This document shows positions 12,151 through 23,177 of a stretch of 64,000 bases of DNA, piece after piece; the stretch's first letter is position 1, and every line of letters begins with the position of its first letter. The translations under genes were made by a program, and so were the position numbers. The notes beneath the pieces were generated by a model. The model was not told where the DNA came from. It worked only from the letters and a program-made list of their open reading frames with translations, and made no database searches. The DNA lies in the NCBI RefSeq assembly GCF_910592395.1, contig NC_088310.1:20903501-20967500 (forward strand). Direction: 5' to 3'. The DNA comes from Lineus longissimus. Taxonomy: Eukaryota; Nemertea; Pilidiophora; Heteronemertea; Lineidae.

Positions 12151-12607
12151 TCACTTTGCTGCTGTTCCCAAATGTATACTTAGGAACGGCACGGACAAAG
12201 GTAAAACTTCTCATATTTGTGATTTATTTACATGTACCCTCTGTAAAGTGTGCAAGCTCACCAGTTTCATCATCATCCATCGAGACTCGGCGTTAGCAAG
12301 ACACATGTTGAAATTGGATCTGCTTTTGAAACAACGTTTCAAACTTTTTTGTAATCGTTGTGATAATGTATATCAAATTTCATTGGAGTTGGTGGTCAAA
12401 CCAATACACTCTATACAAAGTGACATGGGTTTAGACGTATTGGATCTTAAATAGATTCATGCCATGATAATTTATCTTTTCTATCAATGATCTGCTATGA
12501 ATGGGCTTTACATAAATATTTTTCTCATCACGGTTATTTGATCTGAAGAAGAATTCATTAAAAGCGAGGAAGACAAGAGAAGGGTAGATGCACTCTTTGC
12601 AGACACG
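12151..12607. other. Spacer between R3 and P2
   Basis: Copy of the 8621-9077 spacer. No exon seen. Confidence 0.6.
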
Positions 12608-13458
12608 ATGGCACTCAGTGGCAACTCTACTCTCTCGGCGGATCTGAAAGTCCTGCAAGTCGCGACCAAAATACTTGGTTACGCCTGGATAGTTCCTGTA
12701 GCCGTTGGCGTACCAGGAAATATTCTGTGTGCGCTGATAGCCGCCAGGAAACGAAACCGGGGCCTCTCTGTTTGCATCTATATAATTGGCATGGCAGTTG
12801 TTGATACTGCGTTGCTCGTACAGGTTGCTTGGTTTTATCCATTCTTTCAATCCCAGATGCGCAACCGATCAAGAGGCTTGATACTTCAGTAAGTAATACT
12901 TTCTGGTTAATACTAATAATAGGAATATAGATGATATCTATAGCATCTTTGAATTGGCTTTATTTCATTTGCTTTTTAGGGGTTGAGTTTCTTGTAGTGT
13001 CAACACCAGGAGATGACGAGCATCTTAAAGTTTTGTTGGCAGGAGTAGATATTTTCGTTGGAAATATTTTGTCGTTTTTCATCATATTCAGATGTAACGT
13101 TATCATCGTAATCACTATTAGACAGGCGTCAAAACAGCGCCGTCTAATGAAATCAGGACTGGATACAAATGCCAAGGACACACAATATCTAACCCGGATG
13201 TTGCTATTGATCAGCGCCGCTTATATGGTGACGTCACTTCCTTATAGATGGTATGAGTTTATGATAGGTATACCAGGCGTGGCATCTTATTATGATCTTA
13301 CCAAGCCATATTGGAGCCTTCGACATACACTGGAATTATGGGCCGTTTATGATTTGTGGTGTTGTAATTATGCTGTTAATTTCTACCTTTATTGTCTTGG
13401 AGGTGACAAGCGCTACAGGGATGATTTAAAACAGTTGTTTAAAAGAAAGCCTCAATAA
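12608..13458 (+). pseudogene. P2: chimeric receptor lacking exon 2, exon 3 open
   Basis: Same structure as P1: subtype B exon 1 (12608-12888) followed 91 bp later by subtype A exon 3 (12980-13458), with no exon 2. Here exon 3 is open to its normal stop, and the TM7 TGG is intact. Two substitutions alter usually conserved sites: Arg for Ser in TM5 (FRCN) and GGDKRYR for GGGKRYR in helix 8. Direct splicing of the two exons shifts the frame, so the chimera cannot encode a receptor. Either exon could still be used with a neighbour's exon 2, because the phases match. Confidence 0.87.
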
Positions 13459-14202
13459 GTAGTTGACCTTTAACTGCAATACCAGTTGGGACCATGACGA
13501 GAGATCTCCTTTCTCTTCCTCATCTTCATTTTGAGAACCATGCCTGATGTTACGCAATCTAGATAAAGCATATTGGCATTAAATCAACATAATGAAGGTG
13601 GGTCTGATTTAAGAATTGGATTCGTGCCTCTCAGAGGTCCCCAAACGATTTTTCAAGTGCTGTTAGCGCAGACATTTTGCACTTAAGATATGACTCAAAA
13701 TTTTAAACTCTTAGATAAAGTTCTTAACCTGGTCTTTTTATAGTGAAACAATTCGTATCACGTTATGATGCCTACAAATTAGAAAAGTCCAATCCTAAAC
13801 ACCATAAACTAAAGCCTTTGAGATGAATATTTGAATGCATCTGCATGGATGCCAGTTATAACTCTGCCTTCAGGGCAAAAATTGCATGTCCTCATGCTGA
13901 CTGTAAAACAATTTTAGACAGATCTACTATAATTAGCGGTATCAATAAATACCGCAGCCAATTCTTCAGAGATGCGAAAATAAGCCTGATTGCTTGATCA
14001 CAGAAGCACAAACTCAAAGGGCCCGGCCAGTAATGCTTATAGGAAATGTACCCATAGGCTATGTTTACATAATTATGGAACGGATACGCAGTGTAATAGT
14101 CCCGACTTCAGCATCATGATGAGCCCGTTAGAGGAAATATTGGAGGATATCCCCGCGTAAAGCTATCTAGGGCGTATTGTTTTCAATCATATAGATATAT
14201 AG
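13459..14202. other. Intergenic spacer P2-R4
   Basis: Third copy of the R1-R2 spacer, with small insertions (near 13841 and 14056). No coding sequence seen. Confidence 0.7.
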
Positions 14203-15687
14203 ATGGACATCACAACGCCAGATGACTATGCGTCCCTTCAATCCGATGATGATGATGATGATGTCAACAAAATCATGCAGATCATTATCACCATACTTGC
14301 CAATTACGCCTGGATAGTTGCTGTCATTTTCGGCATACCAGGGAATATTCTGTCGGTGCTGATAGCCACTAGAAAAAGAAACAGAGGTCTGTCCCCGTGT
14401 ATCTATATCACCGCAATGGCAGTTGTTGATACTGCACTGCTGGTACAACTGGCCTGGTTTTTTTCTTTGTTCTTCTCCGAAATTGGAAAGAAGATTCTGA
14501 CAGCCAGGGGTACAATATTCAGGTATGTACATGAACTTGTTATTGGGTAATATGTTTCTTACGTTTTATTCTCAAAGTGTTGAAGAATTTATTTTTTGGG
14601 TTTGAGTGGTCTTATTCGTCATTCAGTCTGCTTGCCAGGCCAATAGATTAGGTTACCAATTTTGTTTTGGTTTGTGACTTTCATATTCAGCTTGTTGTTG
14701 TTATCATTCATAGAGTTGTTGTATACACGATGACCACATTTGGGACTCAGTCAGGATTCTTCCAAGCAGCTATGTCCGTGGACCGCCTTATTGCAGTGAG
14801 GTGGCCCATGGCTGCCCCTCGCCTCTGTGGAACAGCTAGAGCTAAGAAGATCGTCATCGTTACATTTCTGGCTGCAGCCGTTTTTAATCTCAAGGACTTC
14901 TTTACCGTAAAGTATGTCTTGGACCCTGCCACAGGTAATCTACTTAATCAAAACTTGAGTGATTTAAAGGAAAACCCATTTACAGAACACACTCGAAACA
15001 ATGTGAGAGCTTGGTTTTGTCAACTACGCATAAACCTGTTACTGATCGTTATTATTAGTAAAACCTGGGTCTATCCTAGAACACAATAAACCCTTGTAAT
15101 TCAACTGAAGTTTTCAGGTGTCGATCTTGTCATAAGTATTGATGCCAAGGCACGTCAAGAGTCTGAAATTGTTGTTGTCAGTCGGTGTTTCATTTTCATT
15201 TTCAGGGGTTGAGTACCTCGAAGTATCATTGCCAGAGAATGTCAAACACCTGAAATTTCTGTTGTCAGGAGTGGATTTTTTCGTCGGAAATCTCGTGCCT
15301 TTTCTTTTTATATTCATCTGTAACATTCTCATTATTATCACAATCAGGCAAGCATCGAAACAACGCCGTCTTATGAAATCAGGACTAGATACAAATGTCA
15401 AGGACACACAATATCTGACCCGGATGTTGCTGATGACCAGCGCTGCTTATATTGTGACGACGGTTCCTTATAGATGGTATGAATTTATGAGAGGTATACC
15501 AGGCGTTGCTTCTTATTATGATTTTACCAAGCCATATTGGAACCTGCGACATACATTAGAACTTTGGCTTGTCTATGATATATGGTGCTGTAATGCGGCA
15601 GTCAACTTCTACTTTTATTGTCTGGGAGGTGGTAAGCGATACAGGGACGATCTCAAGCAGTTATTCGTAAGAAAGACTACTCGTTGA
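14203..15687 (+). CDS. R4: class A seven-transmembrane receptor, subtype A-prime
   Basis: Exons 14203-14522, 14714-14934 and 15206-15687 give 340 residues. It is a close paralogue of R2 and R3. Changes are concentrated in the acidic N-terminus (a longer Asp run, SDDDDDDVN) and in exon 3 (LFIFICNIL in TM5, VPYRWYEFMRG at the TM6 extracellular end). Exon 2 gives the same protein sequence as R2. Motifs DRLIAVRWP and CNAAVNFYFYCLGGGKRYR are kept. Introns are 191 and 271 bp. It is the older member of the R2/R3/R4 series, matching the order of the tandem units. Confidence 0.87.
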
Positions 15688-16141
15688 TCACTTTGCTGCT
15701 GTTCCCAAAGGTATACTTAGGAACGGCACGGACAAAGGTAAAACTTCTCATATTTGTGATTTATTTACATGTACCCTCTGTAAAGTGTGCAAGCTCACCA
15801 GTTTCAGCATCATCCATCGAGACTCGGTGTTAGCAAGACACATGTTGAAATTGGATCTGCTTTTGAAACGTTCCAAACCATTTCGTAATCGTTGTGATGA
15901 TGTATATCAAATTTCATTGGAGTTGGTGGTCAAACCAATACACTCTATACAAAGTGACATGGGTTTAGACGTATTGGATCTTAAATAGATTCATGCCATG
16001 ATAATTTATCTTTTCTATTAATGATCTGCTATAAATGGACTTTACATAAATATTTTTCTCATCACGGATATTTGATCTGAAGAAGAATTCATTTAAAGCG
16101 AGGTCGACAGGAGAAGGATAGATGCACTCTTTGCAGACACG
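15688..16141. other. Spacer between R4 and R5
   Basis: Third copy of the 8621-9077 spacer, with small deletions. No exon seen. Confidence 0.6.
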
Positions 16142-17586
16142 ATGGCACTCAGTGGCAACTCTACTCTCTCGGCGGATCTGAAAGTCCTGCAAGTCGCGAC
16201 CAAAATACTTGGTTACGCCTGGATAGTTCCTGTAGCCGTTGGCGTACCAGGAAATATTCTGTGTGCGCTGATAGCCGCCAGGAAACGAAACCGGGGTCTC
16301 TCTCCTTGCATCTATATAATTGGCATGGCAGTTGTTGATACTGCGTTGCTCGTACAGGTTGCTTGGTTTTATCCATTCTTTCAATCCCAGATGCGCAGCC
16401 GATCAAGAGGCTTGATACTTCAGTAAGTAATACTTTCTGGTCAATACTAATTTCGTATTTTTTTCTGAGGATGATAATCGACAGTGGTCAATTTTGCTAT
16501 CACGAATCTGCAAACATTCTGATTCATTTTTCTTCCATTCTTAGGGGAGTGGTGTACATGATGACAACGTTTGGGATGCAGTCTGGATTCTTTCAAGCAG
16601 CAATGTCCGTAGATCGCCTACTGGCCGTTAGGTGGCCAATGGCCGCACCAAGACTCTGTAGCACGGCCAGAGCTAAGAAGACCGTCATCATTACATTTCT
16701 GACTATTACTGTTATAAATCTGCATACTTTCTATACAAAGAAATATGTATGGGATCCAAACACAGGTAAAAGTGTATGCTGAAAACGTCATCATTGTTTT
16801 AGTGAATGCTTCATAGACAATTTTTCCTCCTGATTCCTGATTGTCTTATATCAAGCATACCTACTTTTCATAGGTTTTAAGGGAATCATCCCCGGGCCGG
16901 ACCATCAGAGGTGACAGGCACGGATGTTTCTTCTATTGGTATACTGCTGATTCCAAAATGACTTCTTGATGTAATATTTCCCTGCTGATGATTCAAGCAA
17001 GAGTAAAAAAAGGTATAGCTACCGGTACCACTTTTCTCAGGATCTCCAACATCGTACTTTCCATATTCTATTCGGTTTTAGAAACATGAACCTTTTTACC
17101 TTTTCAGGTGCGGAATTTCTCATTGTATCTGTAGGAGACGACAGGCGCCTCGAATTATTGGTGACAGGCATTGAGTTTTTCATTGGAACCTTTTTGCCTT
17201 TTCTTATCATATTCATCTGTAACATTCTCATCGTCATCAGTATCAGACTGGCGTCACAATCTCGTCGTCTCCTGAGATCATCAGGCACAGCGGAAGAGGT
17301 CAAGGACACGCATTACTTGACTCGGATGTTACTGATGATCAGTATTTCTTATATTCTGACGTCACTTCCTTACCGACTGTATCTGTTTATGATGGATATG
17401 CCTGGCGTTGCCACATATTACGATTTCAGTTATCCATACTGGAACCTTCGCTATACTTTAGAGTTGATTGTTGTTTATGATATATGGAGTTGTAATTATG
17501 CTGTTAATTTTTACCTTTATTGTCTGGGTGGAGGCAAAAGATACAGAGACGATCTCAAAGAGCTATTTAAATGTAATTTGCACTAA
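16142..17586 (+). CDS. R5: class A seven-transmembrane receptor, subtype B
   Basis: Exons 16142-16422, 16545-16765 and 17108-17586 give 326 residues. The N-terminus has an NST glycosylation site at residue 6. TM1 is about residues 22-46 with GVPGN at 34-38. TM2 is about 55-77 with D66. TM3 is about 95-118 ending D117-R118-L119, and TM4 about 140-158. Exon 3 supplies TM5 with LPFLIIF, TM6 with TSLPYRLYLF and TM7 with NYAVNFYLYCLGGGKRYR. A cysteine after helix 8 (FKCN) is a possible palmitoylation site. This is the complete parent of the exon 1 copies in P1 and P2; its intron 1 holds the right breakpoint of the tandem units. R1-R4 have IFR at the end of exon 1; R5 and its relatives have LQ, LK, FQ, FH or FK. 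Confidence 0.88.
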
Positions 17587-17759
17587 ATTAACGACAGAAG
17601 AATTTAGTCATCATCTTGTCAAAGAGATATTTTGAGCCATTGGTCAGTTATCATTGATGTTCGAAATAGATAGATACCTGCAGAATAGCCATGATAAATC
17701 TGGAAATTTGAAAATACTTCCTGTTTAATATCATTAGCTGCTTAGACGTCGTGGTAGCA

Positions 17760-18052
17760 ATGGCACAAGATAGGAACTCCACATTGCTTTTGAAAGATGT
17801 TAAAGTCATGTTATCTGCCCTTAACATACTTGGCTACGCCTGGATAGTTCCTGTCATATTCGGTGTTCCTGGGAATATTCTTTCAGTGCTGGTGGCTACG
17901 AGGCAACGAAATCGCGGCCTATCCCCTTGCGTCTACATCATAGGCATGGCTGTTGTTGATACTGCATTACTCGTACAAGTTGCTTGGTTTTATCCATTCA
18001 ATATATCTTTTAAATCTGAATTACGAAAGGAGTCAAGGGGCCTTATGCTTAA
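17760..18052 (+). pseudogene. P3: orphan receptor exon 1
   Basis: This is an open exon 1 of 293 nt. It has MAQDRNSTLLL, TM1 with GVPGN, ICL1 RQRNRGLSPC and TM2 with GMAVVDTALL, and ends at a consensus phase-2 donor (AA followed by gtaagt). No exon 2 or exon 3 lies between it and the next exon 1 at 18932. It is therefore either a truncated gene or an alternative first exon for R6, whose exon 2 at 19422 is in the matching phase. The open frame with an intact donor is unusual for a decayed fragment. Confidence 0.75.
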
Positions 18053-18931
18053 GTAAGTATTTAGGTTTTTAAAATTGATTGTTCTTCATCGTACTTGTAG
18101 ATTGATTGATTTGTAGAGTGCTGTCATTCTCACAGTGTGCATCTCCGGTCACCAAACTATCATTAAGCCCCTGGCTGAACCACCTCTTAGTGAAGAAAAT
18201 CCTAAAGGGAAGAGCCAAATTCGCCGAGTGGAGATTCTCGCATCACATTATCACTGTGGCTCATTGGCTGTTTCATTGAATATCCGTGCACCACAATATA
18301 CATGCTTCCCGAAATTGGTGGCTTGCATTGGAACTAACTTTTTCCCCCTTGTCCGTCATTAAAGGTATTCAAGTGTGTTGGTCAACCATGACTATCTCCT
18401 TTGTCCCTCCACCATAAGGTCTAGTTTCCCCTTATGACATCACTATTTCGGACATTTCACTATTGCGCCCCTTTTTTGGAAAGTTATTCTACCTCGTACT
18501 TTAGTGCACGACGTCATATTGTCCATGTTACCACATGAACACAATTTATTTTATAATCTTTACCAATGAGCGCACATTTTGGCTATTTTTCTTGTGAGAC
18601 AAACATTATCCAAGGGCTCAAGTAGCACTATCAAGGGCAGGCTGCTCGGTAAGTTGGAAGGCCTGATACTATTCTCAGCAATTTTGTGAATGATTCTCCA
18701 GGGTGACATAAATATAGCCCTATGTTGGTAGCGCCAGTCAAAGAACTTTTATAAACATCGTGCTCTGATGCTAAAAGACTTTATTTTCGTTTTGATTATC
18801 AAAGAGATATTCTGTACCGTCGATCAATTATTCTTAGCTAGAGCTATATAAATGAAGAAGCAGAAGCAAGATATATTTTCAAAATAGTTTACATCGCGCA
18901 TTAACGTGAGGTGGACGCTGTGTTGCTCACA
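18053..18931. other. Region between P3 and R6
   Basis: No receptor exon is found where exons 2 and 3 of P3 would be expected. One 75-residue ORF (18135-18362) has no family similarity. The right end carries the R6 promoter. Confidence 0.6.
18814..18853 (+). promoter_or_regulatory. R6 promoter: GTACCGTCGATCAA element plus TATA box
   Basis: GTACCGTCGATCAA at 18814 lies about 30 bp before CTATATAAAT at 18844. The same pair precedes several other genes of the array. The ATG is about 80 bp downstream. Confidence 0.6.
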
Positions 18932-20210
18932 ATGTCACGTTTTCGCAACTCGACTAACCTTTTGGGTCATGAAGATATTGAAGTCATGCTATCAGCCCTT
19001 AACATAGTCAATTACGCCTGGGTTGTTCCTGTCGTTTTCGGCATACCAGGGAACATCATTTCGGTGCTGATCGCCACAAGGAAAAGAAACCGGGGTTTAT
19101 CTCCTTGCATCTACATCATAGGCATGGCTGTTGTTGATACCGCACTGCTCGCACAAGTTGCTTGGTTTTATCCGTTCAACTTATCCTTTCGATCTCAGAT
19201 AGAGAGGAGGTCAAGAGGGTTGATACTGCAGTAGGTATTGGTTAGCAATTGTTTCCCTGAGAAAAATGACCTGATAATAGTTTATATTCTTTTCCTTAAT
19301 CACCACTTCTTGGTACCTCTATTTTTTAAGAATCCAAGTGTACCAACAACTAAGTTGAATTTTATGCAGTTAACTATACTAATAGATTGTGTATGTCTGT
19401 GTATTTGTTTGCATCCTTTAGGTGGGTAATCTACATGATGACAACATTCGGGATGCAGTCTGGATTCTTCCAAGCAGCAATGTCGGTTGATCGCCTTCTC
19501 GCCGTTAGGTGGCCAATGGCTGCACCAAGACTCTGTAGTACGACCAGAGCAAAGAAGATCGTCATCATAACATTTCTGACAATAACTGTCATAAATATGC
19601 ATACATTTTACACCAAGGAATATTCTTTGGATCCCATCACAGGTAAATATAATGTGTAAGAGGAGTCAAGTTGTATAATCATCCATCTACAAATACTCAT
19701 TATATTGATACGTGTACTATACTTGTGTTTTCAGGGGCTGAGTATCTCGTTGTATCTATCGGAGACAACAGGGTTCTTGAACTTATGGTGACAGGTCTCG
19801 AATTTTGCATCGGCACTTGCTTGCCTTTTTCCATCATATTCAGCTGTAACGTTCTAATCATTATCAGCATCAGACAGGCATCAGAGGAACGACGTCTTCT
19901 TCGATCTGGGACAAATGAAGAGGTCAAGGACACGCACTTTTTGACCCGGATGTTGCTGATGATCAGCACTTCGTATATTCTGACATCAGTTCCTTACAGA
20001 TTATTTGTGTTTATGATGGAAATGCCAGGCGTAACGTCAAATTACGACTTTACTGATCCATACTGGAACCTTCGCTATACTTTGGAGTTGATAGCTGTTT
20101 ATGACATATGGATGTGTAATTATGCTGTCAACTTTTATCTATATTGTCTGGGCGGAGGCAAACGATACAGGGAGGATCTCAAGCAATTGTTTAAATGTTA
20201 TTTTCACTAA
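18932..20210 (+). CDS. R6: class A seven-transmembrane receptor
   Basis: Exons 18932-19230, 19422-19642 and 19735-20210 give 331 residues. MSRFRNSTNLLGHEDIEV carries one NST site. TM1 has GIPGN and ICL1 RKRNRGLSPC. Exon 2 starts with a Trp (WVIYMMTTFGMQ) where most paralogues have Gly. The DRLLAVRWP motif is intact. Exon 3 has TM5 (CLPFSIIFSCN), TM6 (TSVPYRLFVF) and TM7 (CNYAVNFYLYCLGGGKRYR). Intron 2 is only 92 bp. An in-frame GTG upstream is not taken as the start; the ATG at 18932 fits the conserved N-termini. It is preceded by the shared promoter element. Confidence 0.88.
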
Positions 20211-20528
20211 AACCAATCTGTTACAAACCAAAATCCGACATGCTCATGATACATTATCGTGCCTTTGTTCAGCATAATACGTTTCTGATATCGGCAAGAA
20301 AGGTACTGATTAGTTGGGTCAATACATGTATTTATTTTAAGATGACTTCAAATGTTCTGGTGCTATTGATGAAAGTTTAATATAGATCTGCCTGAGATAC
20401 ATAATCCTGCCTATTTCGAGCTTTACTTCAGACTCAAAACCATTCGACTGTGCGATGATTGTCCCGTCACTGTGTCTTTCTCAAGCAAGAATCATATAGC
20501 TCGAAGAGAAAATTTAGGAGAGGTTACT
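20211..20528. other. Spacer R6-R7
   Basis: No gene seen. It must contain the R7 promoter, but the GTACC element is not obvious here. Confidence 0.5.
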
Positions 20529-22459
20529 ATGTTAACAGATATCAACGCAACACTCCAAGGAGGCCACGATGAAGATGTTGAATTCTTGATTTCTGCCATC
20601 AACATACTTGGCCATGTCTGGGTAGTTCCTGTCGTTTTCGGCATACCAGGGAATATTCTTTCGGTGCTAATTGCATCAAGGGAACGAAACCGGAGGCTGT
20701 CCCCGTGTATCTATATCATTGGAATGGCTGTTGTTGATACAGCATTGCTCTTAGAAATTGCTTGGTTTTATTCACTCTTTGCATCTGATCTCGGGAAGGA
20801 GATCTTCCAGCCAAGGGGCCTTATATTCCAGTAGGTATCACTATGATATTGGCTGAGGCTAATGCACTTTGTATTCCATGTTGGCAACTAATGAACGTGC
20901 TACTACTATGACTATGATGATGTCATGCCAGTGAGCATAACCTGTTGGCTAAATCGTGGTTATCTTACATAGCTTAGTATGCCAAGCATTAGTACAAACT
21001 GTATGTCTCAAAATTTGAACAAGAATATTGTTCTAGGCTTTGGGATTATCCTTTTTCGGAGAATTTAGAGAAAAAAACACTTTGATAAACATAGATCGGT
21101 ATGACACTGCTGGTATAGTATAGAGCGGGAACTATTAAAAGTAGCATCTCGAAATATTGTCGCTGTAGTTTGGCAGGAGATGACAGTACATATTGGTGTA
21201 TGATATCTCATTTGTAGGGGTGCAATCTACATGATGACAACATTTGGGATGCAGTCTGGATTCTTCCAAGCAGCAATGTCCGTGGATCGTCTAGTCGCCG
21301 TGAGATGGCCGATGGCTGCACGGAGACTCTGCAGCACAGCCGGAGCAAAGAAGATCGTCATCATTGTGTTTCTAACTATTTCTATTGTAAACATCACTAT
21401 GTTTCTTACACAAAGTTATGAATCGGATCCAATAGGTGAGATACAATTATGATAATCTTCATTTGTAGGGGTGCAATCTACATGATGACAACATTTGGAA
21501 TGCAGTCTGGATTCTTCCAAGCAGCAATGTCCGTGGATCGTCTAGTCGCCGTGAGATGGCCGATGGCTGCACGGAGACTCTGCAGCACAGCCGGAGCAAA
21601 GAAGATCGTCATCATTGTGTTTCTAACTATTTCTATTGTAAACATCACTATGTTTCTCACACAAAGTTATGAATCGGATCCAATAGGTGAGATACAATTA
21701 TGATAATCTTCCTTTTAGTGAATGTTATTATCCTGTGTGATGCATGAACTACACTTTTTAGTTTCTTTCGGTGATGCTTTCGTAACTTTCCCCGTAGTAG
21801 CAAGTAGGAATTTCGAGATAACACCTGATCAACTCTAAAAAGGTTTACAAATTTCGTTTATGGAAGGCGGTTCCGTCATGCTTCTGTCAGAAAATGTGCG
21901 AAAAGGTGGTATAGCAGCATTATCTCGAGCAATCTTCCTATATGTGATGACAGAACTAAAGATTGTATATTTTTCAGGGGCGGAATATCTTGTGGTTTCT
22001 GTAGGAAATGACAGACGTCTACAACTTTTGGTGAGAGGGCTCGAATTCTCAATTGGAACAATATTGCCTTTTCTTATTATATTCATCTGCAACGTTCTCA
22101 TCATTATCAGCATCAGGCAGGCGTCTGAAAGACGTCGCCTTCTCAGATCTGGAGTCAGTGAAGAGGTCAAGGAGACGCACTATTTGACCCGAATGTTGCT
22201 GATGATCAGCGTTGCTTATATTCTGACGTCACTTCCTTACAGATTGTATTTATTTATGATGGAAATACCAGGTGTTACACATTACAACCTAATTGATCCC
22301 TACTGGAGACTACGCTACACTTTGGAGTTGATAGGTGTTTATGATTTATGGAGTTGTAACTATGCTGTCAACTTTTATCTTTATTGCCTTGGTGGAGGAA
22401 AAAGATATAGGGACGATCTCAGTCAGTTGTTTAGAAGAAAACAGAGGTTTTTAAGATAA
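20529..22459 (+). CDS. R7: class A seven-transmembrane receptor with duplicated exon 2
   Basis: Exon 1 is 20529-20830. Exon 2 is present twice, 21218-21435 and 21469-21686. Exon 3 is 21978-22459. With one exon 2 the product is 333 residues. The two exon 2 copies (218 nt, one codon shorter than in the other genes) differ at only two synonymous positions and encode the same peptide. Both have an acceptor (GTAG) and a donor (AATAG followed by gtgaga). They are separated by 33 bp, too short for normal splicing. Including both would shift the frame and reach a stop (TGA) within six codons. The protein keeps GIPGN, DRLVAVRWP and NYAVNFYLYCLGGGKRYR; ICL1 is RERNRRLSPC and the N-terminus has NAT. Confidence 0.87.
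21210..21711 (+). repeat. Tandem duplication of exon 2, period 251 bp
   Basis: Two adjacent copies of a 251-bp segment, from the intron 1 end (ATTTGTAG) through exon 2 to GTGAGATACAATTATGATAATCTTC. Two mismatches in the exon copies. Recent by any measure; an assembly duplication is possible. Confidence 0.92.
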
Positions 22460-23177
22460 AAATGATATTGATAATTATGCTAAAAATAATAATACTGATA
22501 ATATTATATGTACATGAATGAATAAAAAACGTAAATGAAGAGAAAAAATGTTGTGGATACACGGGGAGTCGAACCCGTGACCACCAGATCGTAAGTCCGG
22601 CATTCTAACCGTTGAACCACAGAGGCTTTTTATGTTAGGGTGGAGATTTTCTTTGCCTGTAAATAGCCAAGCTATGGCGATATGAACCTTGTGTGAAATA
22701 GAGCGACATTTTTATTTCACGAAACCTTGGTTTAAATTCGACATTAAAAGATATATACAATTGTATGCCTCGTCCAAGATCTTTTGGAAATGCGCTAGTA
22801 CAAACTAACAAAGAGAAGGACAAACATCTCAGTTCCTTATTTGGTGAAATACTAATTAAGTTTGTGGTGATCAGTGGTCAGAAGTATCAGATGCTTTTTT
22901 AGTAATTAGCGTTGCACTTATCATCAGGTGTCTAATAATAGCATATCTTAATATTGACTGTCAAACATGTTACTACAATTGCATTTATCAAATCTAAATG
23001 TGGCGCCATAAATATACTTTACATATAGATCTTGCAAAAGTACATAATTATCAATATAAAATTAAAAACTAGCCTGAGGAATATACTTAATTTACCTGTC
23101 TACCCTCTATGGCTGAGATATTCTAGATAAAACCTAACACTCACATGAGGACATATGCCGTAGACATAGAGGTGACA
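22460..23177. other. Spacer R7-R8
   Basis: Contains the tRNA-like sequence at 22554-22626. Otherwise it is AT-rich DNA with no exon seen. Confidence 0.6.
22554..22626 (-). pseudogene. tRNA-Val(TAC)-like pseudogene or SINE head
   Basis: Read on the minus strand there is a D arm (GTTC...GAAT), a well-paired anticodon arm CCGGA-CTTACGA-TCTGG with anticodon TAC, and a T arm with the TTCGACT loop. The T stem carries one extra C, and the acceptor ends GCCTCTG and GTATCCA do not pair. It is thus a decayed tRNA copy or the head of a tRNA-derived SINE, not a working tRNA. The boxes that drive polymerase III remain recognisable. Confidence 0.65.

Larger units (their letters stand above)
9392..12921 (+). 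repeat. Tandem unit 2 of 3 (3.53 kb)
   Basis: Contains P1 exon 3, spacer, R3, spacer and P2 exon 1. It starts and ends at the recombinant junction between a subtype B intron 1 (AATACTAAT) and a subtype A intron 2 (GGAATATAGATG). Length is 3530 bp. Confidence 0.88.
12922..16451 (+). repeat. Tandem unit 3 of 3 (3.53 kb)
   Basis: Contains P2 exon 3, spacer, R4, spacer and R5 exon 1. It ends where the subtype B intron 1 continues normally (AATACTAATTTCGT) into a real exon 2, so this is the ancestral right-hand end. It is more diverged from units 1 and 2 than they are from each other. Confidence 0.87.

Noticed and set aside
18135-18362. 75-residue ORF as exon 2 or 3 of P3
   Set aside because: No similarity to any receptor exon and no matching phase or acceptor.
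22554-22626. Functional tRNA gene
   Set aside because: Acceptor stem does not pair and the T stem has an extra base.
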